From Bacteroides faecalis (GTDB lineage Bacteria > Bacteroidota > Bacteroidia > Bacteroidales > Bacteroidaceae): 64,000 nt of DNA. The stretch covers positions 1-64,000 of the forward strand of contig NZ_BHWB01000018.1 in NCBI RefSeq assembly GCF_003865075.1. Reading direction: 5' to 3'. Positions 26,584-36,834 of the stretch are shown piece after piece (position 1 is the first letter of the stretch; each line of letters starts with the position of its first letter). The translations under genes and the position numbers were made by a program. The notes beneath the pieces were generated by a model that was not told where the DNA came from, searched no databases, and saw only the letters and a program-made list of their open reading frames with translations.

Positions 26584-27312
26584 TTAAACTTCATTACCCA
26601 TCTCATCAATAAATATCATTTTATTATTTCTTTGTGCTTTAGCATGGCCATTATGAAATCTTCCGATATAGTTATATTCAACCGGAACAATAACCTTTCC
26701 TTTAGAATTAATGATTCCTTGTTTCTTACCTTTATGTACGTGGGAACGATTGTTTTCAAAATTTCCGATATTAGTGTATTCTATTGGAATAATAACTTTT
26801 CCTTCAGAATTAATAATTCCAATTTTTCCGTCTTTATAAGCCTGGGGTCGGTTGTTCTCAAAATTCCCGATATTAGTATATTCAATCGGAATAATAACCT
26901 TTCCTTCAGAATTGATAATTCCTAATTTACTGTCTTTATAAGCTCGGGCTCGGTTGTTCTCGAGATTTCCGATATGAGAATACTCTAGAAGGATAACAAT
27001 TTTACCATTAATATCTATTGCTCCATATTTCCACTCTCATATTGTTCTTTTTTATGTTCCAAATTAATCAAAGGAAAAATCAGAGAACTATTGTCACTTT
27101 CTGTTTTTCTCCATGTACCGTGTTAAGCTACTTTTGCTATATTATTTTTTTAACTTATAGATCACGTCATAGATGTGTTCGGTAGCCTTTTTTTGATTGA
27201 CAATAAGATCATATTTCCCTTTTTCCGAATTAACATCAATTTTTTGAGTTTTTAAGAATGAAGAAATGGTGAATAACATAATCATGCTAATAAAGAAAAA
27301 TCTCTTTTCCAT
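26584..27312 (-). pseudogene. WG-repeat (KWG-type) exported protein, decayed
   Basis: On minus an ATG at 27312 opens a signal-peptide-like start (MEKRFFFISMIMLFTISSF) that ends at a TAA (27144-27142) after an A7 run. Shifting frame, the chain resumes as NIAKVA, then a TAA, then HGTWRKTESDN up to YESG; a second shift near 27030 restores an open stretch of WG-type repeats down to the stop at 26584. Four repeats of 34 residues (102 bp) are evident, each like GIINSEGKVIIPIEY followed by IGNFENNR. Intact members are exported repeat proteins of unknown role. Three lesions show the gene is dead. Confidence 0.8.
26640..26985. repeat. Tandem 102-bp coding repeats
   Basis: The WG-repeat units are repeated at the DNA level: near-identical stretches such as CCTTTCCTTCAGAATT and CGGTTGTTCTC recur about every 102 bp. 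They explain an apparent plus-strand reading frame at 26572-26925, which is antisense. Confidence 0.7.
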
Positions 27313-27542
27313 ATAATTTAACTATTAGTTTCCTATTGGCAGAATTAAGTCAATGTATATTTAACTCGGTCAATAAACTTTGTTTTATCTTGTTAATGTC
27401 TTGTAGGATTGTAGACATAGTGTTTCACCGTTTGATAGATAAATTAAATTACGATTTACTTCTTTATTTTGAACTATGTTTTTTATTTCAAACTATAACT
27501 ATAGATTCTGCTAATCCTATTTAGATTCAAAAACAGGTAAAC

Positions 27543-27586
27543 TAGCCTGAATTTAATTTGGTCAATTATTTTTTAAATTTAGGCTA
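27543..27586 (-). terminator. Hairpin after the GH3 gene
   Basis: A 14-base arm (27543-27556) pairs with 27573-27586 apart from one mismatch; it lies 7 bp after the GH3 stop on minus and is followed by a T-rich stretch. The remaining 27313-27542 shows nothing identifiable. Confidence 0.6.
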
Positions 27587-27592
27587 CCTATT

Positions 27593-29797
27593 TTATTGAA
27601 TATGAATATTAATGGATTGTAAATCTTTTGCCTTCGAACTGCTCCCATAATATATTTTATATGTTCCATCAATGGGATACATAGTATTGGTAGTTGAATC
27701 AAACCATTCGAATGAATCATAAGGAAGCTCAATATTTACATTCTGTTTTTCACCTTTAGCTATATTCACTCGCTGGAAAGCCCGAAGAGTCTTTTGTGGT
27801 CCTTCCTTATCGTCTGGGCGACTAATGTAAACTTGTACAACTTCTTCTCCATTCTGTTGTCCGACATTCTTTATCGGAATAGTGAGAATAACTTTTTCTC
27901 CTTTATGTAGTTTTGATTGATTCAACTTAACCTTTCCGTAAGAAAAGCGTGTATAACTCAATCCATAGCCGAAAGGAAATAGCGGTTCCTCAGTCATATA
28001 ACGGTAAGTACGTCCTTTCATCGAATAATTTTCATAATCCGGTAATTGTTCCAAATTTTTATAGAATGTAATAGGAAGACGTCCGGATGGGTTATAATCT
28101 CCAAAAAGTACATCTGCAATAGCTGATCCACCTGCCTGACCGGGATACCAAGCTTGCAGAATAGCGTCACAGTTCTGACTCTCGGGGACAATTGCCATTG
28201 CCGAACCTGAGAAATTAATGAATACAACTTTCTTTCCATTATTCTTTAGAAGAGAAAGAACTTCACGTTGAATAGCCGGCAATTCGATGTCTGTGCGGTC
28301 ACCACCTTTGAATCCGGTAACTGATACATCCATTTCTTCTCCTTCCAATTGTGGCGAGATACCTCCGGCAAAAATGATAACGTCCGCATCTTTCACTTTG
28401 TCCATAAGTGCTTGTTCGTTCAGAACAGATTTCTGTGCAGTATTATCTTTTGAATGGATAGCATCTGTCAGTCCACATATAAGTTCATAAATAATTTGTG
28501 CCTGAGGTAGTTTAGCTCTGATTCCTTCCAATAAAGTGACAGTATGTGACGGGAAACCATTGTAATTACCCCATTGCATGACAGAATCATTAGCATTTGG
28601 GCCGATCACAGCGATTTTCATCTGACGGTTTAATGGGAGTAGATTATTTTTGTTTTGTAACAGCACTAAACTTTCACGTGCCATTTTTAGCGCCAATTCT
28701 TTATGTTTGGGGCAATCAACTACTGAATAAGGTATCTCCGACCAGGGATGAGTTGGATTCATTTCTCCTAATTCGAAACGTGCTTTTAATAACCTTCTGA
28801 CAGAAGTATTGATTTTTTCTTCTGAAATTAATCCTTGTTTTGCAGCTTCTGTAATACTCCTGTAGTTATCTCCACACTCAAGATCAGTACCACTCAGAAC
28901 AGCATCTGCAGAAGCATGTGCCGCATCCGGGTGAGTATTGTGATGGTGAGGTTGGAAGAAATCTCCAATTGCTCCACAGTCAGAAACAACAATCCCTTTG
29001 TATCCCCATTCGTTACGAAGAATCTGCGTGAGCAGATGTTTGTTTCCACAACATGGATCACCTTCAAAACGGTTGTAAGCACACATCACTTCTTTTACTC
29101 CAGCTTTTTGTACCAAGTCTTTAAACGCCCGAAGATAAGTTTCCCATAAATCTCTGGGATCTATATTTTCAGCATTGAAGTTATGGCGGTTCCATTCCGG
29201 ACCGGAATGTACGGCATAATGTTTGGCACAGGCATGAAGTTTATTATATTTGGCATCTTCCGGTCCTTGTAAACCTCTGACTACGGCCATACCCATTCGC
29301 CCTGTCAGGTAAGGATCTTCTCCGTAGGTTTCTTGTCCACGTCCCCAGCGCGGGTCACGGAAGATATTGATATTAGGAGTCCATACTGTTAGGCCTTGAT
29401 AACGATCATATTGTCCTTTCTCATTAAAATTGCGATTCTTGGCACGTGCTTCATCTGATACAGCATTGAAAACCTCATAAAGCAAAACATCATCGAAAGA
29501 GGCGGCCATACCGATAGATTGAGGAAAAACAGTAGCCCGTCCGGCACGTGCTATGCCATGAAGAGCTTCGCTCCACCACTCATATGGCTTAATTCCAAAA
29601 CGTGGAATGGCTGGCGACGCATTTTGCATTAAAGATACTTTTTCTTCCAACGTTAGTCGTTGGAGTAAGTCATCTGCCCGTTGTTCGGCTGAGAGTTTGA
29701 TATCCTGATAAGGATACTGTTCTGATGTATTGTTCTGTGCCTGTGTTTGGAATGTACAGGTTACTGCAAAACATGCTATTATCCACTGTTTTATCAT
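27593..29797 (-). CDS. Glycoside hydrolase family 3 (beta-xylosidase-like)
   Basis: 734 residues with signal peptide (about 1-20). The GH3 barrel has the EWWSEALHGIAR phrase near residue 72, KHYAVHSGPEWNRH, and the nucleophile Asp273 in VVSDCGAI; the C-terminal alpha/beta sandwich (GPNAND, FGYGLSYT) and a fibronectin-III-like end (about 640-734) complete the standard layout. The EWWSEALHG signature is typical of the subgroup with plant-type beta-xylosidases and alpha-arabinosidases, so a xylosidase is more likely than a glucosidase. It acts in the periplasm on oligosaccharides. It stands alone; no SusC/SusD pair is near. Confidence 0.85.
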   Translation of the reverse strand: MIKQWIIACFAVTCTFQTQAQNNTSEQYPYQDIKLSAEQRADDLLQRLTLEEKVSLMQNASPAIPRFGIKPYEWWSEALHGIARAGRATVFPQSIGMAASFDDVLLYEVFNAVSDEARAKNRNFNEKGQYDRYQGLTVWTPNINIFRDPRWGRGQETYGEDPYLTGRMGMAVVRGLQGPEDAKYNKLHACAKHYAVHSGPEWNRHNFNAENIDPRDLWETYLRAFKDLVQKAGVKEVMCAYNRFEGDPCCGNKHLLTQILRNEWGYKGIVVSDCGAIGDFFQPHHHNTHPDAAHASADAVLSGTDLECGDNYRSITEAAKQGLISEEKINTSVRRLLKARFELGEMNPTHPWSEIPYSVVDCPKHKELALKMARESLVLLQNKNNLLPLNRQMKIAVIGPNANDSVMQWGNYNGFPSHTVTLLEGIRAKLPQAQIIYELICGLTDAIHSKDNTAQKSVLNEQALMDKVKDADVIIFAGGISPQLEGEEMDVSVTGFKGGDRTDIELPAIQREVLSLLKNNGKKVVFINFSGSAMAIVPESQNCDAILQAWYPGQAGGSAIADVLFGDYNPSGRLPITFYKNLEQLPDYENYSMKGRTYRYMTEEPLFPFGYGLSYTRFSYGKVKLNQSKLHKGEKVILTIPIKNVGQQNGEEVVQVYISRPDDKEGPQKTLRAFQRVNIAKGEKQNVNIELPYDSFEWFDSTTNTMYPIDGTYKIYYGSSSKAKDLQSINIHIQ

Positions 29798-30478
29798 TAC
29801 TTTATAGCTTTAGATTTTGTTTAACTGATTCGATTCTCTTTAAATATCGGGAAAAGAGTACTTATTCCAACATTTTACTATTAGTGATTCATTTAGAGTG
29901 ATGTTACTAATAAAAAATAATTTTTTATTAGAATTTCCGGTTAGCGACGAGCTGTTCAGAAATTTTTGGAAAGCACAAAATAATTAGTCGTTTCATAGTA
30001 ATTGTTTTAATGTTTAAGCAAAAATAAGGAAAACAATACGGAATTAAAAGCTTAAATAGAAATTTGAATAAAAAAAAGTTTTTATCTGTATTTTTATATC
30101 TAATAAAGTGTATGCTCTTTATTGACAGTTGATTATTTATATATCATAATGAGTCTTAATACAAAGCCTTAAAAAATCCTCTTTACGTCCTTATCTAGGA
30201 TATAAAGAGGAAATTTTTTGACGAGAGTTGCATGGGGTATGGTGAGATGAAATCATAATTGGGGAATAAATTGCACAATACTTTCACAAGTGTCCTCTCA
30301 TCATTGCCTAAAATCTAGGCAAAATTAATTAATAATTTTTATAATCGGCTACATATATTAAAATATCTTATAAACTTTATGAATATTTTGATATATTGAA
30401 TATATTTTGGAATGATTTTTAGGACTTATCGATTTTTACTACCTTTGTCAATTCAACTAAGAAGTAATCCAGAAGTAT
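29798..30478. other. Long divergent intergenic region with an orphan hairpin
   Basis: 681 AT-rich bp between the GH3 gene (minus) and the radical SAM gene (plus). TCCTCTTTA at 30177-30185 pairs perfectly with 30203-30211, flanked by AAAAAA (30171-30176) and TTTTTT (30214-30219), a terminator-like hairpin although no annotated gene ends there. A small untranslated transcript ending at about 30219 is possible. A -7 box (TACCTTTG) lies at 30440-30447. Nothing else was recognised. Confidence 0.55.
30440..30447 (+). promoter_or_regulatory. -7 box of the radical SAM gene
   Basis: TACCTTTG, a TAnnTTTG match 31 bp before the ATG at 30479; no -33 TTTG at normal spacing. Confidence 0.5.
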
Positions 30479-31453
30479 ATGAATGAGAATCTTTTATATA
30501 ATGACTTCCCAACTTTTCTAAAGAAGTATTTTTCTTACAAGGTACAAAAAATATCATTGAATGCAGGTTTTACATGTCCCAATCGTGATGGTACAAAAGG
30601 CTGGGGAGGGTGTACTTATTGTAATAATCAGACGTTCAATCCGGACTATTGTCGGACAGAAAAATCCATTGCTGTTCAGTTGGAAGAAGGGAAACGCTTT
30701 TTTGCTTATAAATATCCGGAAATGAAATATTTGGCATATTTTCAAGCTTATACGAATACGTATGCGGAGTTGGAAGGATTGAAACGAAAATATGAAGAGG
30801 CTTTGGAAGTTGAAGGGGTAGTCGGTCTGGTTATTGGTACGCGACCGGATTGTATGACGGAAGATTTACTGCGGTATTTGGAAGAACTGAACCGACATAC
30901 TTTTCTAATGGTAGAATATGGAATGGAAAGTACTTTTGATGAGACTTTGCAGCGCATTAACAGGGGACATACTTATAAGGATACAGTTGAAGCAGTTCGG
31001 CGTACTGCTGATTGTGGCATTTTAACCGGGGGACATATAATTCTGGGACTTCCCGTCGAAACTCATGATACAATGGTAATGCAAGCAGAAGTTCTTTCAG
31101 AGTTGCCAATCTCAACTTTAAAAATTCATCAATTACAGTTGATACGTGGAACTCGTATGGCGAAGGAATATATGGATAATCCATCTGACTTTCATTTATT
31201 TATGAAGGTTGATGAGTATATTGATCTGGTAATTGACTATGTGGAACATTTACGTCCTGATTTGGTAATAGAGCGTTTTATTTCTCAATCTCCTAAAGAA
31301 TTGTTGATTGCTCCGGATTGGGGATTAAAAAATTATGAATTTGTAACTCGTTTGCAAAAAAGAATGAAAGAAAGGGGGGCTTATCAGGGGAAGAGATATA
31401 AGGATTCAGAAAAAAGAGTTATTTTTGCAGATGATAAGTTCACCATTGAATAG
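30479..31453 (+). CDS. Radical SAM protein of the YhcC/TIGR01212 family
   Basis: 324 residues. The [4Fe-4S] cluster cysteines are Cys33, Cys45 and Cys48 (CPNRDGTKGWGGCTYCNN); the longer first spacing is typical of this family rather than the CxxxCxxC of most radical SAM enzymes. Later phrases (VIGTRPDCM, EYGMESTFDETLQRINRGH, LKIHQLQLIRGT) also match. The family resembles Elp3-like enzymes but its reaction is not established. The flavodiiron gene follows 55 bp later in the same direction. Confidence 0.85.
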   Translation: MNENLLYNDFPTFLKKYFSYKVQKISLNAGFTCPNRDGTKGWGGCTYCNNQTFNPDYCRTEKSIAVQLEEGKRFFAYKYPEMKYLAYFQAYTNTYAELEGLKRKYEEALEVEGVVGLVIGTRPDCMTEDLLRYLEELNRHTFLMVEYGMESTFDETLQRINRGHTYKDTVEAVRRTADCGILTGGHIILGLPVETHDTMVMQAEVLSELPISTLKIHQLQLIRGTRMAKEYMDNPSDFHLFMKVDEYIDLVIDYVEHLRPDLVIERFISQSPKELLIAPDWGLKNYEFVTRLQKRMKERGAYQGKRYKDSEKRVIFADDKFTIE

Positions 31454-31508
31454 ATATCAGACTTTAACAGATATCAAGTGGTGAGGCTAAATTAATTAAA
31501 GTTGAAGA

Positions 31509-32716
31509 ATGGAACAGAAAACAAGAATTAAAGGAAATATCCACTATGTGGGAGTGAATGACCGTAGCAAACATCGTTTTGAATCAATGTGGCCTTTACC
31601 CTACGGAGTTTCGTATAACTCTTATCTGATTGATGATGAAATGATTGCATTGATTGATACAGTTGATGTTTGTTATTTTGAGGTATATCTGCGGAAAATC
31701 AAACAAGTGATCGGCGAACGTCCTATAGATTATTTGATTATAAATCACATGGAACCGGATCATTCAGGATCTATCCGATTGATTAAGCACATTATCCGAA
31801 TATTATTATCGTAGGTAATAAACAAACATTCGGTATGATTGAAGGTTTCTATGGAGTGACTGGTGAACAATATCTGGTAAAAGACGGAGATTTCCTTGCT
31901 TTAGGTCATCATAAACTTCGTTTTTATATGACTCCTATGGTGCATTGGCCGGAAACGATGATGACATTTGATGAGACAGACGGTGTTCTCTTTTCTGGCG
32001 ATGGATTCGGTTGTTTCGGTACGCTGGATGGCGGTTTCTTGGATACCCGTATGAATCTGGATAAATATTGGGGAGAGATGATTCGTTATTATTCTAATAT
32101 TGTAGGGAAATATGGTAGTCCCGTTCAAAAAGCTTTGCAGAAATTGGGAGGACTTCCTATATCTACTATTTGTTCTACACATGGACCTGTTTGGACGGAG
32201 AATATAGCGAAAGTGATTGGCATTTATGACCGTTTGAGCCGTTATGATGCTGACGAAGGCGTAGTGATAGCTTATGGTAGCATGTACGGAAATACGGAAC
32301 AAATGGCTGAAGCAATTGCTGCAGAACTTTCTGCACAAGGTATTAAAAATATTGTAATGCACAATGTGACGAAGAGTCACCCATCTTATATTATAGCGGA
32401 TATTTTCCGGTATAAGGGATTAATTATTGGTTCTCCTACTTATAGCAATCAGATTTTCCCAGAAGTGGAATCTCTATTATCTAAGATTTTAGTGCGTGAG
32501 CTTAAAGGACGTTATTTGGGAATGTTCGGATCTTTCACATGGGCAGGTGCTGCTGTGAAGCGTATGGCTGAATTTGCTGAAAAAAGTAAATTTGAGTTGG
32601 TAGGCAATCCGGTGGAAATGAAACAGGCAATGCAGGATATTACCTATACTCAATGTGAGAATTTGGCTCGTGCCATGGCGGACCGTTTGAAGAAAAACGT
32701 TAATAGTGATAGATAA
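31509..32716 (+). pseudogene. FprA-type flavodiiron protein gene with a frameshift
   Basis: Two frames together make one A-type flavoprotein of about 400 residues. The first (31509-31814) has the metallo-beta-lactamase start with the diiron motif HMEPDHSGS; after LIKH the expected phrase YPNIIIVGNKQTFGMIEGFYG appears only in the next frame, so one base is missing around 31788-31795. The second frame continues the beta-lactamase part (STHGPVW) and the C-terminal flavodoxin domain with AYGSMYGNTEQ (about residues 252-262 of the full chain). These enzymes reduce oxygen or NO and protect anaerobes. There is no slippery heptamer, so this is either a lesion or a sequencing error; no intact copy is in the window. 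Confidence 0.82.
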
Positions 32717-32748
32717 ATTTATTGACTAACCTATAAAATAATCGACTT

Positions 32749-33561
32749 ATGAGACTTATTATTCAGCCGGACTATCAGTCCGTATCTCTGTGGGCTGCAC
32801 ATTATGTTGCTGCAAAAATAAAAGCTGCCAATCCAACTCCCGATGAACCATTTGTATTGGGCTGCCCTACCGGATCTTCTCCTTTAGGTATGTATAAAGC
32901 TTTGATCGACCTGAATAAAAAAGGAATCGTTTCTTTCAAGAATGTTGTAACATTCAACATGGATGAATATGTAGGATTACCGAAAGAACATCCGGAAAGT
33001 TATTATTCATTTATGTGGAATAATTTCTTTAGCCACATTAATATCAAACCGGAGAATACTAATATTCTGAATGGTAATGCTCCTGATTTGGATGCAGAAT
33101 GTGCACGTTATGAAGAAAAAATTAAGTCTTATGGTGGTATCGACCTTTTCATGGGTGGTATCGGCCCTGACGGACATATTGCTTTCAATGAACCGGGATC
33201 TTCTTTAACTTCACGTACCCGTCAAAAAACGCTGACTACAGATACGATTATTGCCAATTCCCGTTTCTTTGATAATGATATTAATAAAGTTCCTAAAACA
33301 GCTTTAACTGTAGGTGTAGGTACTGTACTTTCTGCTAAGGAAGTGATGATTATCGTAAATGGTCATAACAAGGCTCGTGCATTGTATCAAGCAGTAGAGG
33401 GACCAATCACTCAAATGTGGACAATTAGTGCTTTACAGATGCATGAAAAAGGAATCATCGTTTGTGATGATGCTGCTACTGAAGAACTGCGGGTGGGTAC
33501 TTACCGTTATTTCAAAGATATTGAAGCTGGGCATTTGGATCCGGAATCATTAATTAAGTAG
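32749..33561 (+). CDS. nagB: Glucosamine-6-phosphate deaminase
   Basis: 270 residues of the NagB family, converting glucosamine-6-phosphate to fructose-6-phosphate and ammonia in the cytoplasm. Seen are the phosphate-binding GCPTGSSPLGMY loop, the catalytic region TFNMDEYVGLP, GIGPDGHIAFNEP with the active-site His, and the SRTR segment near residue 160. Length and start agree with the family. It begins 32 bp after the flavodiiron gene and ends at a strong bidirectional terminator. Confidence 0.95.
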   Translation: MRLIIQPDYQSVSLWAAHYVAAKIKAANPTPDEPFVLGCPTGSSPLGMYKALIDLNKKGIVSFKNVVTFNMDEYVGLPKEHPESYYSFMWNNFFSHINIKPENTNILNGNAPDLDAECARYEEKIKSYGGIDLFMGGIGPDGHIAFNEPGSSLTSRTRQKTLTTDTIIANSRFFDNDINKVPKTALTVGVGTVLSAKEVMIIVNGHNKARALYQAVEGPITQMWTISALQMHEKGIIVCDDAATEELRVGTYRYFKDIEAGHLDPESLIK

Positions 33562-33585
33562 TCGATAATTCTTAATTGAAATAAG

Positions 33586-33626
33586 AAATGGGCTGCCTTG
33601 CGTTTGATGATGGCAGCCCATTTTTT
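33586..33626. terminator. Bidirectional terminator
   Basis: 33586-33597 pairs perfectly with 33612-33623 (12 bp, GGGCTGCC core) followed by T on plus and preceded by A on minus. It serves nagB and the convergent Sua5/YciO gene. Confidence 0.85.
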
Positions 33627-33648
33627 ATTAATAATTATTTCATGTCTC

Positions 33649-34263
33649 TTAGATTTCTTCCAACCAGCCTTTACCTTGTCGGACTATTTCCGGTTCATCA
33701 TCTGTACATTTTACAATTGTTGATGATTCTATTCCTCCGATACCTCCATCAATTACCAGATCTACGATATCTCCGAATTTTTCATCTATTAATTCCGGAT
33801 CAGTCATATATTCCAGTTCCTCATGCTCCTCGTAAGGAAGAGTAGTAGTCATAATGGGAGCATCCAATAGGCGAGCTATTTCACGTATAATATTGTTGTT
33901 CGGCATACGAATACCTACTTCTTTCCGGTTACGGAAGATTTTGGGCAAACGGTTTGTTCCATTCAGAATAAATGTGAACGGACCGGGAAGATTATGTTTC
34001 ATCAGTTTGAATACGCTATTGTCCACTTTGGCGTATTCACTGATACTGCTTAAATCATAACAGATGATAGATAAATTGTTTTTGCGCGGATCGATATCTT
34101 TGATTCGGCAGATACGTTCGATAGCACGTTCTTTCAGTCCGTGGCAACCAATGGCATACGTCGTATCAGTAGGATAAATGATAAGTCCGCCATCATTTAA
34201 GATGTCAATAACATGTTGCAAATCTTGCAGATTATTATTTTTATCATATAGTTTTAAAAGCAT
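33649..34263 (-). CDS. Sua5/YciO/YrdC-family protein (threonylcarbamoyl-AMP synthase type)
   Basis: 204 residues of the YrdC fold: start KLYDKNNNLQDLQHVIDILNDGG, then YPTDTTYAIGC and KDIDPRKNNLSIICYDLSS, which form the nucleotide and threonine site; GPFTFILNGT and VGIRMPNN are also conserved. Members make threonylcarbamoyl-AMP for the t6A tRNA modification. The length without the extra Sua5 domain is closer to YciO/YrdC, so another copy may be the main enzyme. It is the last gene of the subtilase-PorV-AsmA operon, 15 bp after AsmA, although the functions look unrelated. Confidence 0.82.
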   Translation of the reverse strand: MLLKLYDKNNNLQDLQHVIDILNDGGLIIYPTDTTYAIGCHGLKERAIERICRIKDIDPRKNNLSIICYDLSSISEYAKVDNSVFKLMKHNLPGPFTFILNGTNRLPKIFRNRKEVGIRMPNNNIIREIARLLDAPIMTTTLPYEEHEELEYMTDPELIDEKFGDIVDLVIDGGIGGIESSTIVKCTDDEPEIVRQGKGWLEEI

Positions 34264-34278
34264 AAGTTTACTTTTTAT

Positions 34279-36795
34279 CTATTTTAACTTCTTCAAGAGA
34301 TCTAAAGCTTTCTCTGTCGCTTTTTGTTTGACAGAATCTTTATTCACATTGGAGCCACTGTTTAGACCTAGCTTTTTACCTAATTGATCGATTGCTTCTT
34401 CGGCTGCAGATTCAATGGCTTGATTCGCCATACTCTTCATATCGACACTGACTTTGGGAGAACTAAATAAACCACCTATTTTCAGATTTACCGTCGATAT
34501 TTTAGCAAAGCTAGCAGAAGCGGGAAGTTTGATCTTACCTGTATAATCAATCGTTTGATCCAGACCAGTGCTACCGGAAAGATTCAATGTATAATCTCCC
34601 ATTTTGATATCGAAAGGTTGGGTATTGACTCTACCATCTTTGATTGTGAAATCTATTTTCATATCTTTCACCTTCATATCTTTAAGGCTTGGTTGTTTGA
34701 TGGCATCGGCAATCTGATCAATGGATTTTACTCCGCTAAGGCTAAGGTCACGTACAGATAAGCTACCATCTCCTTGTAGAGTATTTAATACCGGACTCAT
34801 AGTTGCATCCAAATCAGTCAGTATATTGATATCACCGGAGAAATTACCTTTCAGCTCCTCAAAAATAGGAGCGAGTTTCTGTATCATATCCAGCTCTTTG
34901 TATGCTTGCGAAAAGCTGATATCTGTGAGTTTGAAACCAGCTTTTACTTCCGGTTTCTTCACGTTGGCAGTAGAGTAGTAACCATTCATAACTGCATTAC
35001 CTCCCATTGTATTCATGGAGAGGTTCTTCATATCTACTTTTCCATCCTTAATGATAAGTTTGCCGTTCATATTGTTGAATGCCATTTTATCAAGCAAGAC
35101 TTGCTTTAAGTTTGCATCCATTTGAAGATCAAGATTGCGGGGAACTTCGAAAATGCCTTTTGCCGGAATGGAATCAGTTGCGGAGATCTCTCCCGCAGTA
35201 GAGGCAGTAGCTGTACTATCAGTGGACGCAGTCATAAAATCGTTCAGATTAAAATAATTCGAATGAATATTAAGATTGCCTTTTAAAGTAGTACCTTTCA
35301 ATGCGTAGCCTATATAGTTTTCAAGACGGCTGTCGGCCGTAATGTCATTCTTGCCCATATTGACGGTCGTTTCGCTCAGTTGGAGATATTGAGGAGTAAA
35401 AGTAAAGAGTGATTTCTTTATTTCTACATCCGGCATATCTTTCATTTTGAGTTTCATATCCGTCAGATTGATCGTACCGGATGCTTTGAAATTATCATAT
35501 AGTTCCTTTTCTATATAAGAAAGTCGTCCGGACATCTGCATATCAGCATTAATCGTGCCATTCAGAGCCATGTCATTCATTGGATAAACCTGTTTGATCA
35601 TCCCCAGGTTGAGTATACCTTTCGCTTCTGCTTTGAAGTCCGGATCACTGATCGGCGTCTTTACGTCAGCTATCAGTTTAAACGGATTGCCTGCCAGATT
35701 AAAACTGAAAGGATTGATGTTGATAGTGGTCAGGTCAATATTACCTCCCGGATTCTGTACATTGGCACTGATATTGATTTGGTCTACACCTGCCGGTAAA
35801 GCAGGATAACGGAACATGGCGTTTTTGACTTGCATATCAATGTTGAATGAAGGAACAGTGTCTCCCTGTAAAATACCTTTAGCAGATGCGGTAAGTGTGG
35901 CAGTTCCATCTGTCTTTAAGCTGGAAAATTCTGTTGCATAGATGGCAGGAATTAGTGACAGAATCTCTTTGAACCCTATATCATTGGTATTAAGTTTCAA
36001 ATCCATGTCGATTGCCGGATCTTCTAAAGCAATCCATCCATCGATACCTGCTTTAATAGCATTAAGCTGGAAGGTATTATTTTTTAATGCGTATTTATTA
36101 TTGGCCAGATTTGCATCTACGTCCATTTTTGTAGAAATCTTAGCATTAACAAGAAAAGGAATTCCATTCATTTGATAAGTTAGTGCTTCAGTGGCAGCTT
36201 CCAACTTCAGAGTGGTGTGATCACTACTTAAATCTCCGGCACATAGAGCATTGAACTTGCGGATATCCGCATACATTTTGCCTTGTTGGTCATCATAAAT
36301 CAAGTCCATATTCTTGATTACAAAACGTTGTAATTTAACTTTGAAAGGAGAGGATTCTTCTGCATTTTCCTCAGATGTATTTAAGTTTTCCGTTGAATCG
36401 GGTTTCATAATCTCCCAATTGGTACGTCCGTCGGGAAGAACAATAGCATGTAGACGAGTATTTTCAATGGAAATTTTTGAAATATCGTATCCGCTATCTC
36501 CAAAAAGAGAAAACAGATTGATAGCAGCAGTTACTTTTCCTGCTTGTACAAGAGTATCATTAGCAAATTCACCTATACCTTTCAGCCAGAAATCTTCCAG
36601 AATGACAGAAGCCTGTGGAAAATCTCGGAATAAGCTAATACTTAGGTCTTTAAAATCAAATTGTGCATTAAGCATTTTATTGCCTTCTGTTTTTACAATC
36701 CCTGCTATTTTACCCTGGAAGGCAAAGGGAATGAGGAGCATAAGTATAATAATGACTCCTACTGTGATAGCTGCGATTTTCAAACCTTTTTTCAT
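34279..36795 (-). CDS. AsmA-family inner-membrane-anchored protein
   Basis: 838 residues with one N-terminal membrane helix (about 5-27) and a long periplasmic part built of repetitive beta strands, with the AsmA-like start (KISIENTRLHAIVLPDGRTNWEIM at about 105-128) and the conserved AsmA C-terminal region (GDGSLSVRDLSLSGVKS). AsmA/TamB-like proteins are thought to move phospholipids between membranes and affect outer-membrane assembly. Co-transcription with PorV and a subtilase that needs an outer-membrane pathway is suggestive. A low-complexity Lys/Asn/Gln-rich end closes the protein. Confidence 0.82.
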   Translation of the reverse strand: MKKGLKIAAITVGVIIILMLLIPFAFQGKIAGIVKTEGNKMLNAQFDFKDLSISLFRDFPQASVILEDFWLKGIGEFANDTLVQAGKVTAAINLFSLFGDSGYDISKISIENTRLHAIVLPDGRTNWEIMKPDSTENLNTSEENAEESSPFKVKLQRFVIKNMDLIYDDQQGKMYADIRKFNALCAGDLSSDHTTLKLEAATEALTYQMNGIPFLVNAKISTKMDVDANLANNKYALKNNTFQLNAIKAGIDGWIALEDPAIDMDLKLNTNDIGFKEILSLIPAIYATEFSSLKTDGTATLTASAKGILQGDTVPSFNIDMQVKNAMFRYPALPAGVDQINISANVQNPGGNIDLTTININPFSFNLAGNPFKLIADVKTPISDPDFKAEAKGILNLGMIKQVYPMNDMALNGTINADMQMSGRLSYIEKELYDNFKASGTINLTDMKLKMKDMPDVEIKKSLFTFTPQYLQLSETTVNMGKNDITADSRLENYIGYALKGTTLKGNLNIHSNYFNLNDFMTASTDSTATASTAGEISATDSIPAKGIFEVPRNLDLQMDANLKQVLLDKMAFNNMNGKLIIKDGKVDMKNLSMNTMGGNAVMNGYYSTANVKKPEVKAGFKLTDISFSQAYKELDMIQKLAPIFEELKGNFSGDINILTDLDATMSPVLNTLQGDGSLSVRDLSLSGVKSIDQIADAIKQPSLKDMKVKDMKIDFTIKDGRVNTQPFDIKMGDYTLNLSGSTGLDQTIDYTGKIKLPASASFAKISTVNLKIGGLFSSPKVSVDMKSMANQAIESAAEEAIDQLGKKLGLNSGSNVNKDSVKQKATEKALDLLKKLK

Positions 36796-36834
36796 AAAAC
36801 GACTTTTTTATTGTTGAGTAAATAATAACTTCTG

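Noticed and set aside
26572..26925. Plus-strand open frame of 117 codons with internal repeats
   Set aside because: It is the antisense of the WG-repeat pseudogene; the meaningful repeats read on minus.
27336..27524. Plus-strand open frame of 62 codons
   Set aside because: No recognisable domain, signal or promoter, and AT-rich composition.
31780..31800. Programmed frameshift in the FprA gene
   Set aside because: No slippery heptamer or downstream structure is evident, and the family is not known to use frameshifting.
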